Positions 35,091 through 43,600 of a DNA stretch of 64,000 nt are shown piece after piece. The notes below the pieces were generated by a model. That model was given only the letters and a program-made list of their open reading frames with translations. It made no database searches and was not told the DNA's origin. A program made the translations under genes and the position numbers. The stretch is taken from positions 186,001 through 250,000 of the forward strand of contig CAJUHH010000002.1 in the NCBI GenBank assembly GCA_910585965.1, read 5' to 3'. This stretch comes from an uncultured Lachnospiraceae bacterium (GTDB lineage Bacteria > Bacillota > Clostridia > Lachnospirales > Lachnospiraceae). The stretch's first letter is position 1; each line of letters opens with the position of its first letter.

Positions 35091-35120
35091 TTGACAGCAT
35101 AAGCCCTGCAATGGTATCAT
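35091..35120 (+). promoter_or_regulatory. Promoter of the repeat surface protein gene
   Basis: TTGACA at 35091-35096 and TATCAT at 35115-35120 with an 18-nt spacer. The transcript would run through a leader hairpin before the gene at 35274. Confidence 0.6.
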
Positions 35121-35157
35121 AATCTAACAATATTCGTGAAAATAATAAATGACGTGA

Positions 35158-35200
35158 AACCTGTCGATCGGAGTGCGATTTCCGATGGATAGGTTTTTTT
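35158..35200 (+). terminator. Leader terminator/attenuator before the repeat surface protein gene
   Basis: Arms 35158-35172 and 35181-35195 pair over 15 positions with two mismatches, followed by a T-run to 35200. It lies about 30 nt after the predicted transcription start and 74 nt before the gene, so most transcripts may stop here unless the hairpin is overcome. It does not match a riboswitch class I know. Confidence 0.65.
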
Positions 35201-35273
35201 GTCCCAAAAGAAGAAAGTGTATCGCAATAGATAATAGAGAAAAGAAAGAAAACAAGAGAAAAGGAGAATTTAG

Positions 35274-37952
35274 ATGAAGAAAAAGAAAGAAAAATGGATT
35301 CGATTTACCGCCCTGCTATTTGCCATAGCGCTTGCAATACCGTCCATATCTTATGCAAAAGAAGAAAGCAGGATATTATCCAAAATCCATCATATACATA
35401 CGGGAAACCAAGAGGAGGGAGGCGGATGTTATGGAAAGGAGATCAGGCATATCCATCAGGGCAGCGAAGAGGGAGGCGGAGATTGCTTTTCTGCCCCTGT
35501 CTATCATGTACATCAGGGGGATGAAAGCGGAGGGGAATGTTTTCAAAAAGAGATCCGGCATACGCATAAAGGAACGGAAGAAGCCGGAACAGGATGCTAT
35601 GGGAAGCCGGTTTATCATGTCCATGAGGGAGATGCGAAGGTAAAAGGGGGATGTTACAGCCAGCCGGTTTACCATAAGCATACGGGAAGCGCGGCCGGAA
35701 AAGGGGGTTGTTATAACCAGCCGATTTACCATACTCATACCGGAAGCCAGGCGGCGGGGGGAGGTTGTTATGGAAAGCCGGTTTATCACAGCCACAGCGG
35801 AAGCGCGGCATCAAAAGGCGGCTGTTACCAGAATGCGGTTTATCATGTGCATGCGGGAAATGAAGCTTCGGGAGGAGGATGTTATGAGCCGGTATACCAT
35901 CAGCACACGGATTCCTGCTATCGGGAAGAAAGATGCGACATGGAGTATGTAGGAAATCTTCAAACGGTGCGGGAGGAAAGCGGTTATTGCTATCATCATG
36001 GGAATGTGCTTGTCCTTCATTTCCGGGCGAATTTTCGCCATATGGCTTGCGGGGCGGGAACTAGGGAGGACGTGAATTCGACATGTTGGACCTGTCAGTA
36101 TATGGATTCCTGGCATACTTATAAACAGATTGTCTGCGGAAAAACGGAGAAAACGATAGAAAGGTATCAGCGTATTTGCGGGAAGGAAACCAATACCGTG
36201 GAATCATGGGCGCTGGGCTGCGGAAAAAGTGATTCGAGCGTGGAGCAGTATGCGTTAAACTGCGGGAAGAATGGGCAAACAGTAGTTTCTTACGGGCTGA
36301 ACTGCGGCAAAAATGCCAATACGGTGGATAGTTATAAAGCGGGCTGTGGAAAGACAGAGTCTTCGGTAGAAAAGTATGGGTTAAACTGCGGAAAAACTTT
36401 GGAAGATGTGGATGCTTATGCACTCAGCTGCATAAAGAATGAAAAGAGCATCGATGGCTATCGCCTGTCCTGTGAAAAGACGGAAGAAACAGTGGATGGA
36501 TATGCACTTTCCTGCGGCAGAAGCGGGGAAGAAAGTTATGCGGAATTTTCAGTATCCAGCCAAAATACGGAATGGACCGGCGGCGATGTGGTTTTGCAGG
36601 CGGCTGTTCAGGATACGGGGGGACTCCTTCGGTTATCGGAGAACCCTTTTGCTTGGAGAGGAAAAGGAATGGAGGAAGTTTCGTCCCAGGAAGTGAAAGT
36701 GAAGGAGAACGGGATATATTATGTACGTCTGTTGGTGGAAAACGAAGATATCGACAAAAAAGAATTGGTTTTATCCATAGAGGTAAGAAATATTGATGTG
36801 ACTGCGCCTGTGATAGAAGGGATTAGCTATTCGGGGCAGGGCGGCAGGAAAGACAATCGCATTTATGTGACGGCGAAGGATATCCAGCCGGATGGAAGTC
36901 TGGGGAGCGGGCTGGCCTCGGAGGCTTATTCTTTTGACGGGGGAAAGACCTGGCAGAAGGAGAACCGAATGGAGTGGAAAGCGGAAGGGACTGCTTCCAT
37001 TGCGGTCAGGGACCGGTGCGGCAATATATCGGTGCAGGATATCGAAATAAAGGACATTGGAAAAGAAGAAGAGAAGGGTGACGGAGAGGAAAAAGAAGAA
37101 GAAAAGGGAGACGGAGAGGGAAAGGAAGAGGAGAAGGAAGGGGAAGAGAAGAAAGAAGAGAAAGAGAAGGAAGAAAAGGAAGATGAGAAAGGCAATGGGG
37201 GAGGGCAGGAAGAGAAGAAAGAAGATACGGGAGAAGACGGGACGGATCACCAGGGAGGATCCGGCAACGGTTCGGGGAAGGAGCAGGACGGAGGCCAGGG
37301 TGCAGTTCTGGCAAAAGGGGAAGAGGAGAAAGAAAAGGAGAAGCCGGGAGAAGAAAAAGAGCCGGTAAAGAAAAGAAAAAGCAGTCCCGGGGGAAATGAG
37401 AAAAACAAAGGAAAGGAAAAAGGAAACGCAGCAGATGGAGCCGCTGATACGGAAATAGAGAAAATCGAAAAGCCCCAGGTAAGAATGCCTGATCGGAAAA
37501 AGGAGTATAAAGAAGAAACTACTCAGGCGAAAGTGCCGGAAACAGCCGCAAAGCCTGAAATGGGGAACCGTTCCCGGATGACAAAGCGTATGGAAACGGC
37601 GGGCAAAGTAGTAAAGGCAGTTACTTTTACCATAAGCGGCATTATGCTGGCTGCCGGAATGCTATATTTGATTTATTTAATGTTTCGCAGCATACAGATT
37701 TATGATTGTGATGGAGAGGGAAATGTCAAATATGCCGGCAGTTGTATTATGAAGAAGACAGAGGATGGATTTGAAGTGAAAATTCCTGATATGATATGGG
37801 AGCATTCCGTTACAGGGCAGTACAGCCTGAGGCCTGGCAGGACATTTGTGAAAAGAAATAAAGGGAAGGAACTGGCAGTGATCGCCGGAGAACAGAGAAC
37901 AACAGTATGGATTGACCGTGAAATTCCGTTTAGGACGACAACTTGTGTATAA
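35274..37952 (+). CDS. Exported, membrane-anchored His/Cys-repeat surface protein
   Basis: An 892-residue protein of unknown function. A signal peptide covers residues 1-28. Residues 39-221 hold nine repeats of 18-19 residues plus a partial tenth, consensus [YR]HxHxG(x)4GGGCYxxPV, very rich in His, Cys and Gly. A Cys-rich linker follows (222-287), then nine repeats of exactly 14 residues starting CGK (288-413) and a partial tenth. Residues about 425-595 are beta-rich, with DVTAPVIEGISYSG and YSFDGGKTW typical of Ig-like adhesin domains. A long Lys/Glu-rich stretch follows, then a membrane helix (783-804) and an 88-residue tail. The His/Cys pattern suggests metal binding or disulfide cross-linking at the cell surface; this is inference. 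Confidence 0.85.
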   Translation: MKKKKEKWIRFTALLFAIALAIPSISYAKEESRILSKIHHIHTGNQEEGGGCYGKEIRHIHQGSEEGGGDCFSAPVYHVHQGDESGGECFQKEIRHTHKGTEEAGTGCYGKPVYHVHEGDAKVKGGCYSQPVYHKHTGSAAGKGGCYNQPIYHTHTGSQAAGGGCYGKPVYHSHSGSAASKGGCYQNAVYHVHAGNEASGGGCYEPVYHQHTDSCYREERCDMEYVGNLQTVREESGYCYHHGNVLVLHFRANFRHMACGAGTREDVNSTCWTCQYMDSWHTYKQIVCGKTEKTIERYQRICGKETNTVESWALGCGKSDSSVEQYALNCGKNGQTVVSYGLNCGKNANTVDSYKAGCGKTESSVEKYGLNCGKTLEDVDAYALSCIKNEKSIDGYRLSCEKTEETVDGYALSCGRSGEESYAEFSVSSQNTEWTGGDVVLQAAVQDTGGLLRLSENPFAWRGKGMEEVSSQEVKVKENGIYYVRLLVENEDIDKKELVLSIEVRNIDVTAPVIEGISYSGQGGRKDNRIYVTAKDIQPDGSLGSGLASEAYSFDGGKTWQKENRMEWKAEGTASIAVRDRCGNISVQDIEIKDIGKEEEKGDGEEKEEEKGDGEGKEEEKEGEEKKEEKEKEEKEDEKGNGGGQEEKKEDTGEDGTDHQGGSGNGSGKEQDGGQGAVLAKGEEEKEKEKPGEEKEPVKKRKSSPGGNEKNKGKEKGNAADGAADTEIEKIEKPQVRMPDRKKEYKEETTQAKVPETAAKPEMGNRSRMTKRMETAGKVVKAVTFTISGIMLAAGMLYLIYLMFRSIQIYDCDGEGNVKYAGSCIMKKTEDGFEVKIPDMIWEHSVTGQYSLRPGRTFVKRNKGKELAVIAGEQRTTVWIDREIPFRTTTCV
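35388..35936 (+). repeat. Coding repeats, HxHxG...GGCY module (9 full + 1 partial)
   Basis: Nine units of 54-57 nt and one partial unit encode [YR]HxHxG...GGGCYxxPV. Units 5-8 are the most alike. Residue positions of the units are 39-57, 58-76, 77-94, 95-113, 114-132, 133-151, 152-170, 171-189, 190-207 and 208-221. Confidence 0.9.
36135..36536 (+). repeat. Coding repeats, 14-residue CGK module (9 full + 1 partial)
   Basis: Nine units of exactly 42 nt encode the pattern CGKxxxTVxxYxLx, residues 288-413, followed by a partial unit to residue 421. Cys is kept at the first position of every unit; in two late units Gly at position 2 is replaced (CIK, CEK). Confidence 0.9.
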
Positions 37953-37977
37953 AATGCAAGAAAATGAATATTAATTC

Positions 37978-38006
37978 TTGATTTTCCATGATGAACATGA
38001 TATGCT
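37978..38006 (+). promoter_or_regulatory. Promoter of the amino acid ABC transporter operon
   Basis: TTGATT at 37978-37983 and TATGCT at 38001-38006 with a 17-nt spacer, about 78 nt before the binding protein gene. Confidence 0.55.
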
Positions 38007-38083
38007 GACCTATAGCGAAACGGGATGCTGGAAACAGGAAGGCTGTGAAGGGCATCATAAAATGGAATCAGGAGGATGATATT

Positions 38084-38971
38084 ATGAAGAAGTTATTGGC
38101 TGCGATGATGGCATCCGTATTATGCCTCGCTCTTTTGACTGGATGCGGGGGAGCTTCCGATGAGGGTGCAGAGGTTTCTGCTGAGGAAGAGACTTCTGCT
38201 GGAGAGGAAACCAATGCTGGAGAAGCGGCGGATGCGGAAAGCGAAGCAGAGGCGGCGGATGGAGAAAGCACAGACGGTTCAGGGGCTTTGGACGACGGAG
38301 TCCTGAATGTAGGAACAAACGCGGAGTTTCCGCCTTTTGAATATGTAGACGACAATGGAGAGCCGGATGGCTTCGATATTGCTCTGATCAAGGCGATCGG
38401 CGAAAAGATGGGCGTTGAAGTACAAGTGGAAAATATGGAGTTTGATGCTCTGGTGGCTTCCATCGGGAGAAAAATTGATGTTGCTATAGCCGGTATGACA
38501 ATTACGGATGAAAGGCAGAAAATGGTTGATTTCAGCAACCCTTATTATATAGCAGTGCAGTATGTCATTCTGCCGGAGGGTTCTGCGATTGCAAGTGCGG
38601 AAGATTTGAAGGGAAAAGCGATCGGCGTACAGCTTGGCACGACAGGAGACATCCTTGCGGAAGACGTTGAAGGGGCGGAAGTTGCTCAGTATAATAAAGC
38701 TTTGGATGCGGTAAATGATTTGGTAAATGGAAGGCTGGACTGTGTGATCGTAGATAAAAATCCGGCGTTAGTATTTGAAACGAAATTTGAAGGAAAAGTA
38801 ACGGCGGTAGACGGCGCCCAGTTTGGTTTTGAAACAGAAGAATATGCTATTTCCCTGCCGAAGGGCGATACGGAACTGGCTGAGAAGATCAATGCGGCTC
38901 TGCAGGAGATGATGGAAGATGGAACTTTTGACGCTTTGGTAGAGGAATACATCGAAGGTGGAAAAGGTTGA
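38084..38971 (+). CDS. Polar amino acid ABC transporter substrate-binding lipoprotein
   Basis: A 295-residue family 3 solute-binding lipoprotein. The signal peptide ends with lipobox LLTGC near residues 15-19, followed by an unusually acidic Glu/Ala/Ser linker of about 45 residues. The domain starts with LNVGTNAEFPPFEYVDDNGEPDGFDIALIKAIGEKM, the family signature for amino acid binding, quoted here only to residue order (asparagine-threonine to methionine, split over residues 73-108). The start at 38084 follows AGGAGGATGAT. A hairpin separates it from the permease and ATPase genes. The substrate is probably a polar amino acid or cystine. Confidence 0.93.
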   Translation: MKKLLAAMMASVLCLALLTGCGGASDEGAEVSAEEETSAGEETNAGEAADAESEAEAADGESTDGSGALDDGVLNVGTNAEFPPFEYVDDNGEPDGFDIALIKAIGEKMGVEVQVENMEFDALVASIGRKIDVAIAGMTITDERQKMVDFSNPYYIAVQYVILPEGSAIASAEDLKGKAIGVQLGTTGDILAEDVEGAEVAQYNKALDAVNDLVNGRLDCVIVDKNPALVFETKFEGKVTAVDGAQFGFETEEYAISLPKGDTELAEKINAALQEMMEDGTFDALVEEYIEGGKG

Positions 38972-39005
38972 CATATTTCATGTGGAAAATCAGATAGAAA
39001 CGGGA

Positions 39006-39035
39006 GAGGATAGCGGGATATCCGCTATCCTCTTT
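39006..39035 (+). terminator. Intercistronic hairpin with short T-run
   Basis: A perfect 11-bp stem (39006-39016 with 39022-39032), loop GATAT, then TTT. Placed between the binding protein and permease genes, it likely lets only part of the transcripts continue, giving excess binding protein, or protects the upstream mRNA. Confidence 0.7.
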
Positions 39036-39076
39036 CCAAGTATGCGGGTTCAGAAATGAAGAAAGGATGACATGAA

Positions 39077-39778
39077 ATGCAGGCATGGTTGGAAAGAGTG
39101 GCAGAAATGTTTGATGCTGCTTTTATTAGCGGGGACCGGTGGAAATTGTATTTGCAGGGTCTGGGAGTGACTTTGCAGATTGCGGCGTTTGCCGCAATAT
39201 TAGGTATGATTATCGGCACAGTTCTTGCGTTTATGAAGCTGTCGGTGAGAAGGAACGGGAAAAAGACAATATTGGCAATACTCGCTAATATTTACATAGA
39301 TGTGATCAGGGGAACGCCTTCTGTGCTTCAGCTGATGATCATGTGGTTTATTATATTTTCCAGCGCGAAGAACCGGGTGGCGGTAGCTGTTCTTTCCTTC
39401 GGCATCAACAGCGGCGCTTATGTGGCGGAGATTGTACGGGCCGGTATTCTGGCGGTGGATAAGGGACAGATGGAAGCGGGGCGTTCGCTCGGCCTGTCCA
39501 AAACGCAGACGATGATATCCATTATCATTCCGCAGGCGGTAAAAAATGTGCTTCCGCCCATCGGGAATGAATTTATCGTATTGCTGAAAGAGACGGCGAT
39601 TGTAGGTTATGTGAGCCTGACCGATCTGACAAGGGTGGCAAACCAGATTGCCTCCAGGACATATGAACCGTTTATGCCTTTGATCGGCGCGGCCGTTATT
39701 TATTTCGTAGTAATTAAAATATTGACGATCTTGCTGGAAAGATTGGAAAGGAGGCTCCGTAAAAGTGATAATCGTTAA
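39077..39778 (+). CDS. Polar amino acid ABC transporter permease
   Basis: A 233-residue HisM/GlnP-type permease with five hydrophobic segments. The N-terminal GLGVTLQIAAFAAILGMIIG region and the EAGRSLGLSKTQTM coupling loop near residues 133-146 are typical. It is followed by the ATPase gene, whose GTG start lies inside its end (14-nt overlap). Together with the lipoprotein it forms a complete importer, the permease acting as a homodimer since only one permease gene is present. Confidence 0.95.
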   Translation: MQAWLERVAEMFDAAFISGDRWKLYLQGLGVTLQIAAFAAILGMIIGTVLAFMKLSVRRNGKKTILAILANIYIDVIRGTPSVLQLMIMWFIIFSSAKNRVAVAVLSFGINSGAYVAEIVRAGILAVDKGQMEAGRSLGLSKTQTMISIIIPQAVKNVLPPIGNEFIVLLKETAIVGYVSLTDLTRVANQIASRTYEPFMPLIGAAVIYFVVIKILTILLERLERRLRKSDNR

Positions 39779-40487
39779 GGACTTACATAAAACATTTGAA
39801 AACAACCATGTATTGCGCGGCGTGAATTATCATGTACATCAGGGGGAAAAAATTGTTGTGATCGGGCCTTCCGGTTCCGGGAAAAGCACATTCTTGCGCT
39901 GTCTGAATCTGCTGGAAGTTCCTACCAGCGGGGAGATCTGGTTTGACGGAGTGAATATTACCGATCCGAAAACGGATATTGATAAAGTAAGGGAACATAT
40001 GGGCATGGTGTTTCAGAACTTTAATTTATTCAATAACCTGACGATCATGCAGAATATTACCCTGGCGCCGGTAAAGTTGAAATTGATGGAGAAGGATGAA
40101 GCAGGCGAGAACGCGTTGAAACTGCTTGAACGGGTAGGACTCAAGGAAAAAGCGGATGCTTATCCGAGCCAGCTGTCCGGCGGGCAGAAGCAGAGAGTCG
40201 CCATTGTCCGTTCCCTGGCGATGAATCCCCGCGTCATGCTGTTTGATGAGCCTACCTCGGCGTTGGATCCAGAGATGGTGGGGGAGGTTCTTGCCGTTAT
40301 GAGAGGACTGGCAGAGACCGGGATGACAATGGTGGTCGTAACCCATGAAATGGGGTTTGCCAGAGAGGTAGGTACAAAAGTGCTGTTTATGGATGAAGGA
40401 ATTATTATGGAGGAAAATACGCCTCAGGAGTTTTTCAGCCATCCAAAGAGCCAAAGGCTCCAGGACTTTTTGTCCAAAGTATTATAA
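39765..40487 (+). CDS. Polar amino acid ABC transporter ATP-binding protein
   Basis: A 240-residue GlnQ/HisP-type ATPase: Walker A GPSGSGKST near residues 32-40, signature LSGGQKQRVAI near 135, Walker B VMLFDEPTSALD near 155 and the switch His in VVTHEM. The gene starts with GTG overlapping the permease gene by 14 nt, so translation is coupled. It ends the transport operon and converges with the DUF6020-like gene. Confidence 0.95.
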   Translation: MIIVKDLHKTFENNHVLRGVNYHVHQGEKIVVIGPSGSGKSTFLRCLNLLEVPTSGEIWFDGVNITDPKTDIDKVREHMGMVFQNFNLFNNLTIMQNITLAPVKLKLMEKDEAGENALKLLERVGLKEKADAYPSQLSGGQKQRVAIVRSLAMNPRVMLFDEPTSALDPEMVGEVLAVMRGLAETGMTMVVVTHEMGFAREVGTKVLFMDEGIIMEENTPQEFFSHPKSQRLQDFLSKVL

Positions 40488-40491
40488 GAAG

Positions 40492-40595
40492 GAGCCGGGA
40501 GGCACGGGAAGCAATTTTGACAGATGGCGCGGCACGCCGGGAAAAGAAAAAGCCGTACTGCCTGCGGAAACTGCTTCCTGTGCCTCTCATGGCTC
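40492..40595. terminator. Long stem between convergent genes
   Basis: Arms 40492-40513 and 40572-40595 are complementary with small bulges (GAGCC, GAGGCAC and GGAAGCA blocks pair with GGCTC, GTGCCTC and TGCTTCC). A TTTT follows at 40596. The 58-nt interval between the arms contains a further small GC stem. It overlaps the 3' end of the DUF6020-like gene and probably ends transcription from both sides. Confidence 0.5.
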
Positions 40596-42338
40596 TTTTA
40601 TAAATGGAAGCAACAGATAAAGAGGCATCGTATATGCCAGGGAATAGGCATAACGGAATTCCGAGGATACAGGCGTCGCTGCCAGCAGGGTCAGGATAAC
40701 GGCCAGGCCTGGCAGGAACAGGATGGAGCGGCGGTATTGCTTTTTGGCGAAAACAATAGCGATACAGCATATCATGGCCCAGAGCATAGCCCCCATGCTG
40801 AAAAGAAGTCCGTAAAGCGGGAGCATGTATCCCAGCTTTTGCAGGATTTCTTTTGCCTTTACGACGAGAGGGCCTCCGATCAGGGGGGTGCTTGCAACGC
40901 CTGTTTCGTTGAATATGATGCCGTCGATATCCCCGACCGTGTAAGCAATATCGGGATACCAGTATCCGACCGTCTGGTCGATATATGCCCGCAGATAAAC
41001 GGACGGGTACCGAAGTCCCAGGGAGAGCCAAAGCCTGAAGTATTCCCCCTTATGCTCTTCCAGATAGCCGGGGTTTCCAGCCCGCACCAGTTCTTTCATA
41101 TTATCGGCAAAACCAGGGGCATACAATTCTTTGATGTAGGTAGTATCTATGACTTTATGGACTTTTTCCCATTCTTCTGCTGACAGTTCCTTATTTTCAC
41201 AAATAACCCTTGCCGTCTGCTGCAGGGGGATGCAGATCGATTCGACGAAATCCGGCTGTGTGACATGAAAAGCGTTCATAACTGGGATTTTTATGATCAG
41301 GGCCGCCGCCAGAACGGCGAGGTTCAAAACCAGCATTTGCCTGAGCCTGCGCCGGAAGGCGTAGAGGAGGAAGGGCAGGGAAAATAAAAAGGCATACCAT
41401 CCGTTGGAGCGGAAAAGGCATATCATAATTCCGGATAAAAGATAGATGACATAGGTGGAAAGCTGTTTGGGGCGGAAAAAGAACAGGCGCGTCAAAGCTG
41501 TGGTAAAAAGGAGGATGGAACCGGAAAACATCACGTCTTTCCATACAGTGACGGCAAAGACTGCATGATAGGGTACGAGTGCATAAAAGGCGGTAATCCA
41601 ATAGCAGATGCCTTTTTTTGCACCAAGTTTTAAGAGGGTGGCAACCAGCCAGGAAACACAGGCAGCCATAAAGAACATCTGGAACAAGGTAAAAAAAGCG
41701 ACGGCGGCATTCTGGTTCCCGGTCAGGAAAAAGCCAAGGGAATACCATGCTTTTAGAACCATAGTATGGGCCCATGGATGGTGGTTGCTGTATGGAACCA
41801 TGGAAAGAACTTGTTCCAGCTGGTTGATGCTGTCGGGGGTCATAATGGCAGGATATTCGTAGAGAAAATAAGGGAACCACCCGAGCAGACAGGCGAAAAG
41901 GCAAAAAAGCGGAATATGCTTGACTTGTCCGGGATTTTCTGTCAAAGTATAAGGAACTGAAAGGATGAGCAGAAAGGCAAGCGAATAGGAAACAAGGAAA
42001 AAGAATCCTATGCCGCAGACTGCCAGGATCACCAGCTGGAAAAGTTTATGGTCGAGCCCGTCCGTTAAAGAAGGGGATTCGGCGAGAAGAAATAACAGGG
42101 TAAAAAGAAAGGAAACAGCCATAGCGATGGCAGAAGCATGTTTTGTGAAAATTTCCGGCCGTTTTTCTTCGAGCCGCGATATATGTTTGAAATAGAGGAA
42201 GAAGGCGGTAAACAGTATAGGAGCCAGGATGCTTCTGGAGGAAAGACCGCTGGCGCGGCATACGGCCCAAAGCGAAAAAAAGCTTTGGGCGAGAAGGATG
42301 GGGATAAGATTTTTTTTGCTGTATGGCATAGCGAACAT
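40587..42338 (-). CDS. DUF6020-like multi-pass membrane protein
   Basis: A 583-residue membrane protein with about fourteen hydrophobic segments. The block WFPYFLYEYPAIMTPDSI followed by HHPWAHTMVLKAWYSLG (about residues 168-215) is characteristic of the DUF6020 family, thought to be GT-C-like glycosyltransferases because of the aspartate-containing loop. The start at 42338 follows GGAGGT; the long frame upstream of it lacks a ribosome site. It neighbours a GT2 glycosyltransferase on the opposite strand. Confidence 0.75.
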   Translation of the reverse strand: MFAMPYSKKNLIPILLAQSFFSLWAVCRASGLSSRSILAPILFTAFFLYFKHISRLEEKRPEIFTKHASAIAMAVSFLFTLLFLLAESPSLTDGLDHKLFQLVILAVCGIGFFFLVSYSLAFLLILSVPYTLTENPGQVKHIPLFCLFACLLGWFPYFLYEYPAIMTPDSINQLEQVLSMVPYSNHHPWAHTMVLKAWYSLGFFLTGNQNAAVAFFTLFQMFFMAACVSWLVATLLKLGAKKGICYWITAFYALVPYHAVFAVTVWKDVMFSGSILLFTTALTRLFFFRPKQLSTYVIYLLSGIMICLFRSNGWYAFLFSLPFLLYAFRRRLRQMLVLNLAVLAAALIIKIPVMNAFHVTQPDFVESICIPLQQTARVICENKELSAEEWEKVHKVIDTTYIKELYAPGFADNMKELVRAGNPGYLEEHKGEYFRLWLSLGLRYPSVYLRAYIDQTVGYWYPDIAYTVGDIDGIIFNETGVASTPLIGGPLVVKAKEILQKLGYMLPLYGLLFSMGAMLWAMICCIAIVFAKKQYRRSILFLPGLAVILTLLAATPVSSEFRYAYSLAYTMPLYLLLPFIKEP

Positions 42339-42461
42339 AAATACCTCCATTTGAAGCCTTAAGACGGTTGTTTTAGGAATAATAAAAAAATGTACCTTAA
42401 TAATATAATGAATTGTGCGGAAGCGCAAGCGGATAACAGGAAGGCGATGGAGGGAAAAGGA

Positions 42462-43490
42462 ATGATTACTGTAAGTTTATGCATGATCGTAAAGAACGAA
42501 GAGGAAATTTTGGGAAGATGTTTGTCCTGCCTTTCTGATTTGGTGGATGAAATCATTATTGTAGATACTGGTTCGGCAGACCGGACGAAAGAAATAGCGG
42601 CGGAATATACAGAGAAAGTGTATGATTTCCAGTGGACAGATGATTTTTCAGCAGCCAGGAATTTTGCGTTTTCCAAGGCTTCCGGGGATTATATTTATTC
42701 TGCGGATGCGGATGAAATTCTGGATGAGGAAAATAGGGAAAGGTTTCGGGTATTGAAAGCGAATATGCTCCCGGAAGTGGAGATTGTCCAGATGTATTAT
42801 ACAAACCAGCTAAAATTCCGCACGGTTTATAACTACGATAAGGAATACAGGCCGAAGCTTTTTAAGCGGCTGAGGAACTTTACGTGGATAGACCCGGTTC
42901 ATGAAACGGTAAGGACGGCGCCGGTGGTATTTGACAGCGATATTGAAATTATTCATGAACAGAAAGAAAACCATGCCAAAAGAGACTTGGAGTCGCTGCA
43001 CAGGGCCGTGGCCAGAGGGGAAGGACTCTCAAAGAGGCTGTTCGACATGTATGCGAGAGAGCTGTATTTGGCCGGGGATGAAGAGGATATGGAAAATGCC
43101 GAGGCTTTTTTTGAGAATGTGTGTAATGGCGGGGATTGCAGCGGCGAAGAGTTAAAAACAGCCCTTTGTATTATGGTAAAGATAGAGAGGAAACTGGGAA
43201 ATATACCGAAGTTCTTTAAATATGCGATGAAAGCGGTGACAGCGGGAGGGGTTTCGGAATTGTGCTTGGAGCTGGGAGATCATTATATGGAGCTGGAGGA
43301 TTATGAGGAGGCATCCATATGGTTTTATAATGCGGCTTATGAGACAGAAAGTATTTTTGATGCCCGTAGCAGGGGCTGCAATGCGTTAAGGCGGATGGCG
43401 GAGTGCTGCAGAAAGCTGGGCGCGCCGGAGAAAGCGGAACACTATGAAAAGAGCGCCGGGGAATGGGAAGAGAACGCGGCTATGGCATGA
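42462..43490 (+). CDS. Glycosyltransferase family 2 with helical-repeat C-terminus
   Basis: A 342-residue protein: residues 1-200 are a GT-A family 2 glycosyltransferase (MITVSLCMIVKNEEEILGRC start, VDTGSADRT near 36-44, and the DxD-type SADADEILDE near 80-89). Residues about 210-340 are alpha-helical repeats of TPR character (GDHYMELEDYEEASIWFYNAAY). Such SunS-like or protein-modifying GT2 enzymes often glycosylate peptides or surface proteins; the acceptor is unknown. The start follows GGGAAAAGGA. Soluble, no membrane segment. Confidence 0.85.
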   Translation: MITVSLCMIVKNEEEILGRCLSCLSDLVDEIIIVDTGSADRTKEIAAEYTEKVYDFQWTDDFSAARNFAFSKASGDYIYSADADEILDEENRERFRVLKANMLPEVEIVQMYYTNQLKFRTVYNYDKEYRPKLFKRLRNFTWIDPVHETVRTAPVVFDSDIEIIHEQKENHAKRDLESLHRAVARGEGLSKRLFDMYARELYLAGDEEDMENAEAFFENVCNGGDCSGEELKTALCIMVKIERKLGNIPKFFKYAMKAVTAGGVSELCLELGDHYMELEDYEEASIWFYNAAYETESIFDARSRGCNALRRMAECCRKLGAPEKAEHYEKSAGEWEENAAMA

Positions 43491-43600
43491 CCGGCTGCCG
43501 GGAATGGCTGGCCGCCGGAAACGGCTGTGGGAAGCGGACGGCAGCAGGAAATAGTCAGCAGAGATAAAAAATCGGTAAGGAAATAAGGAGAAGACGGAAA

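Larger units (their letters stand above)
34849..35273. other. Intergenic region before the repeat-protein gene
   Basis: This 425-nt stretch holds the antisense unit and terminator of the small toxin cassette at its left side, an AT-rich centre (34975-35090) in which I see nothing more, and a forward promoter and leader terminator at its right side, all listed separately. Confidence 0.7.

Noticed and set aside
35120..35260. A cyclic di-GMP or other known riboswitch in the leader
   Set aside because: I do not see the conserved core of any riboswitch class I know; only the terminator hairpin is supported.
35388..35936. Regular repeats that could suggest a CRISPR array or satellite
   Set aside because: The units are in frame, vary at third positions and encode a conserved His/Cys pattern without spacers, so they are coding repeats.
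36771..37314. Long Ser/Phe/Pro-rich frames on the minus strand
   Set aside because: They mirror the Lys/Glu-rich plus-strand coding sequence (gaagag runs read as ctcttc) and are low-complexity shadows.
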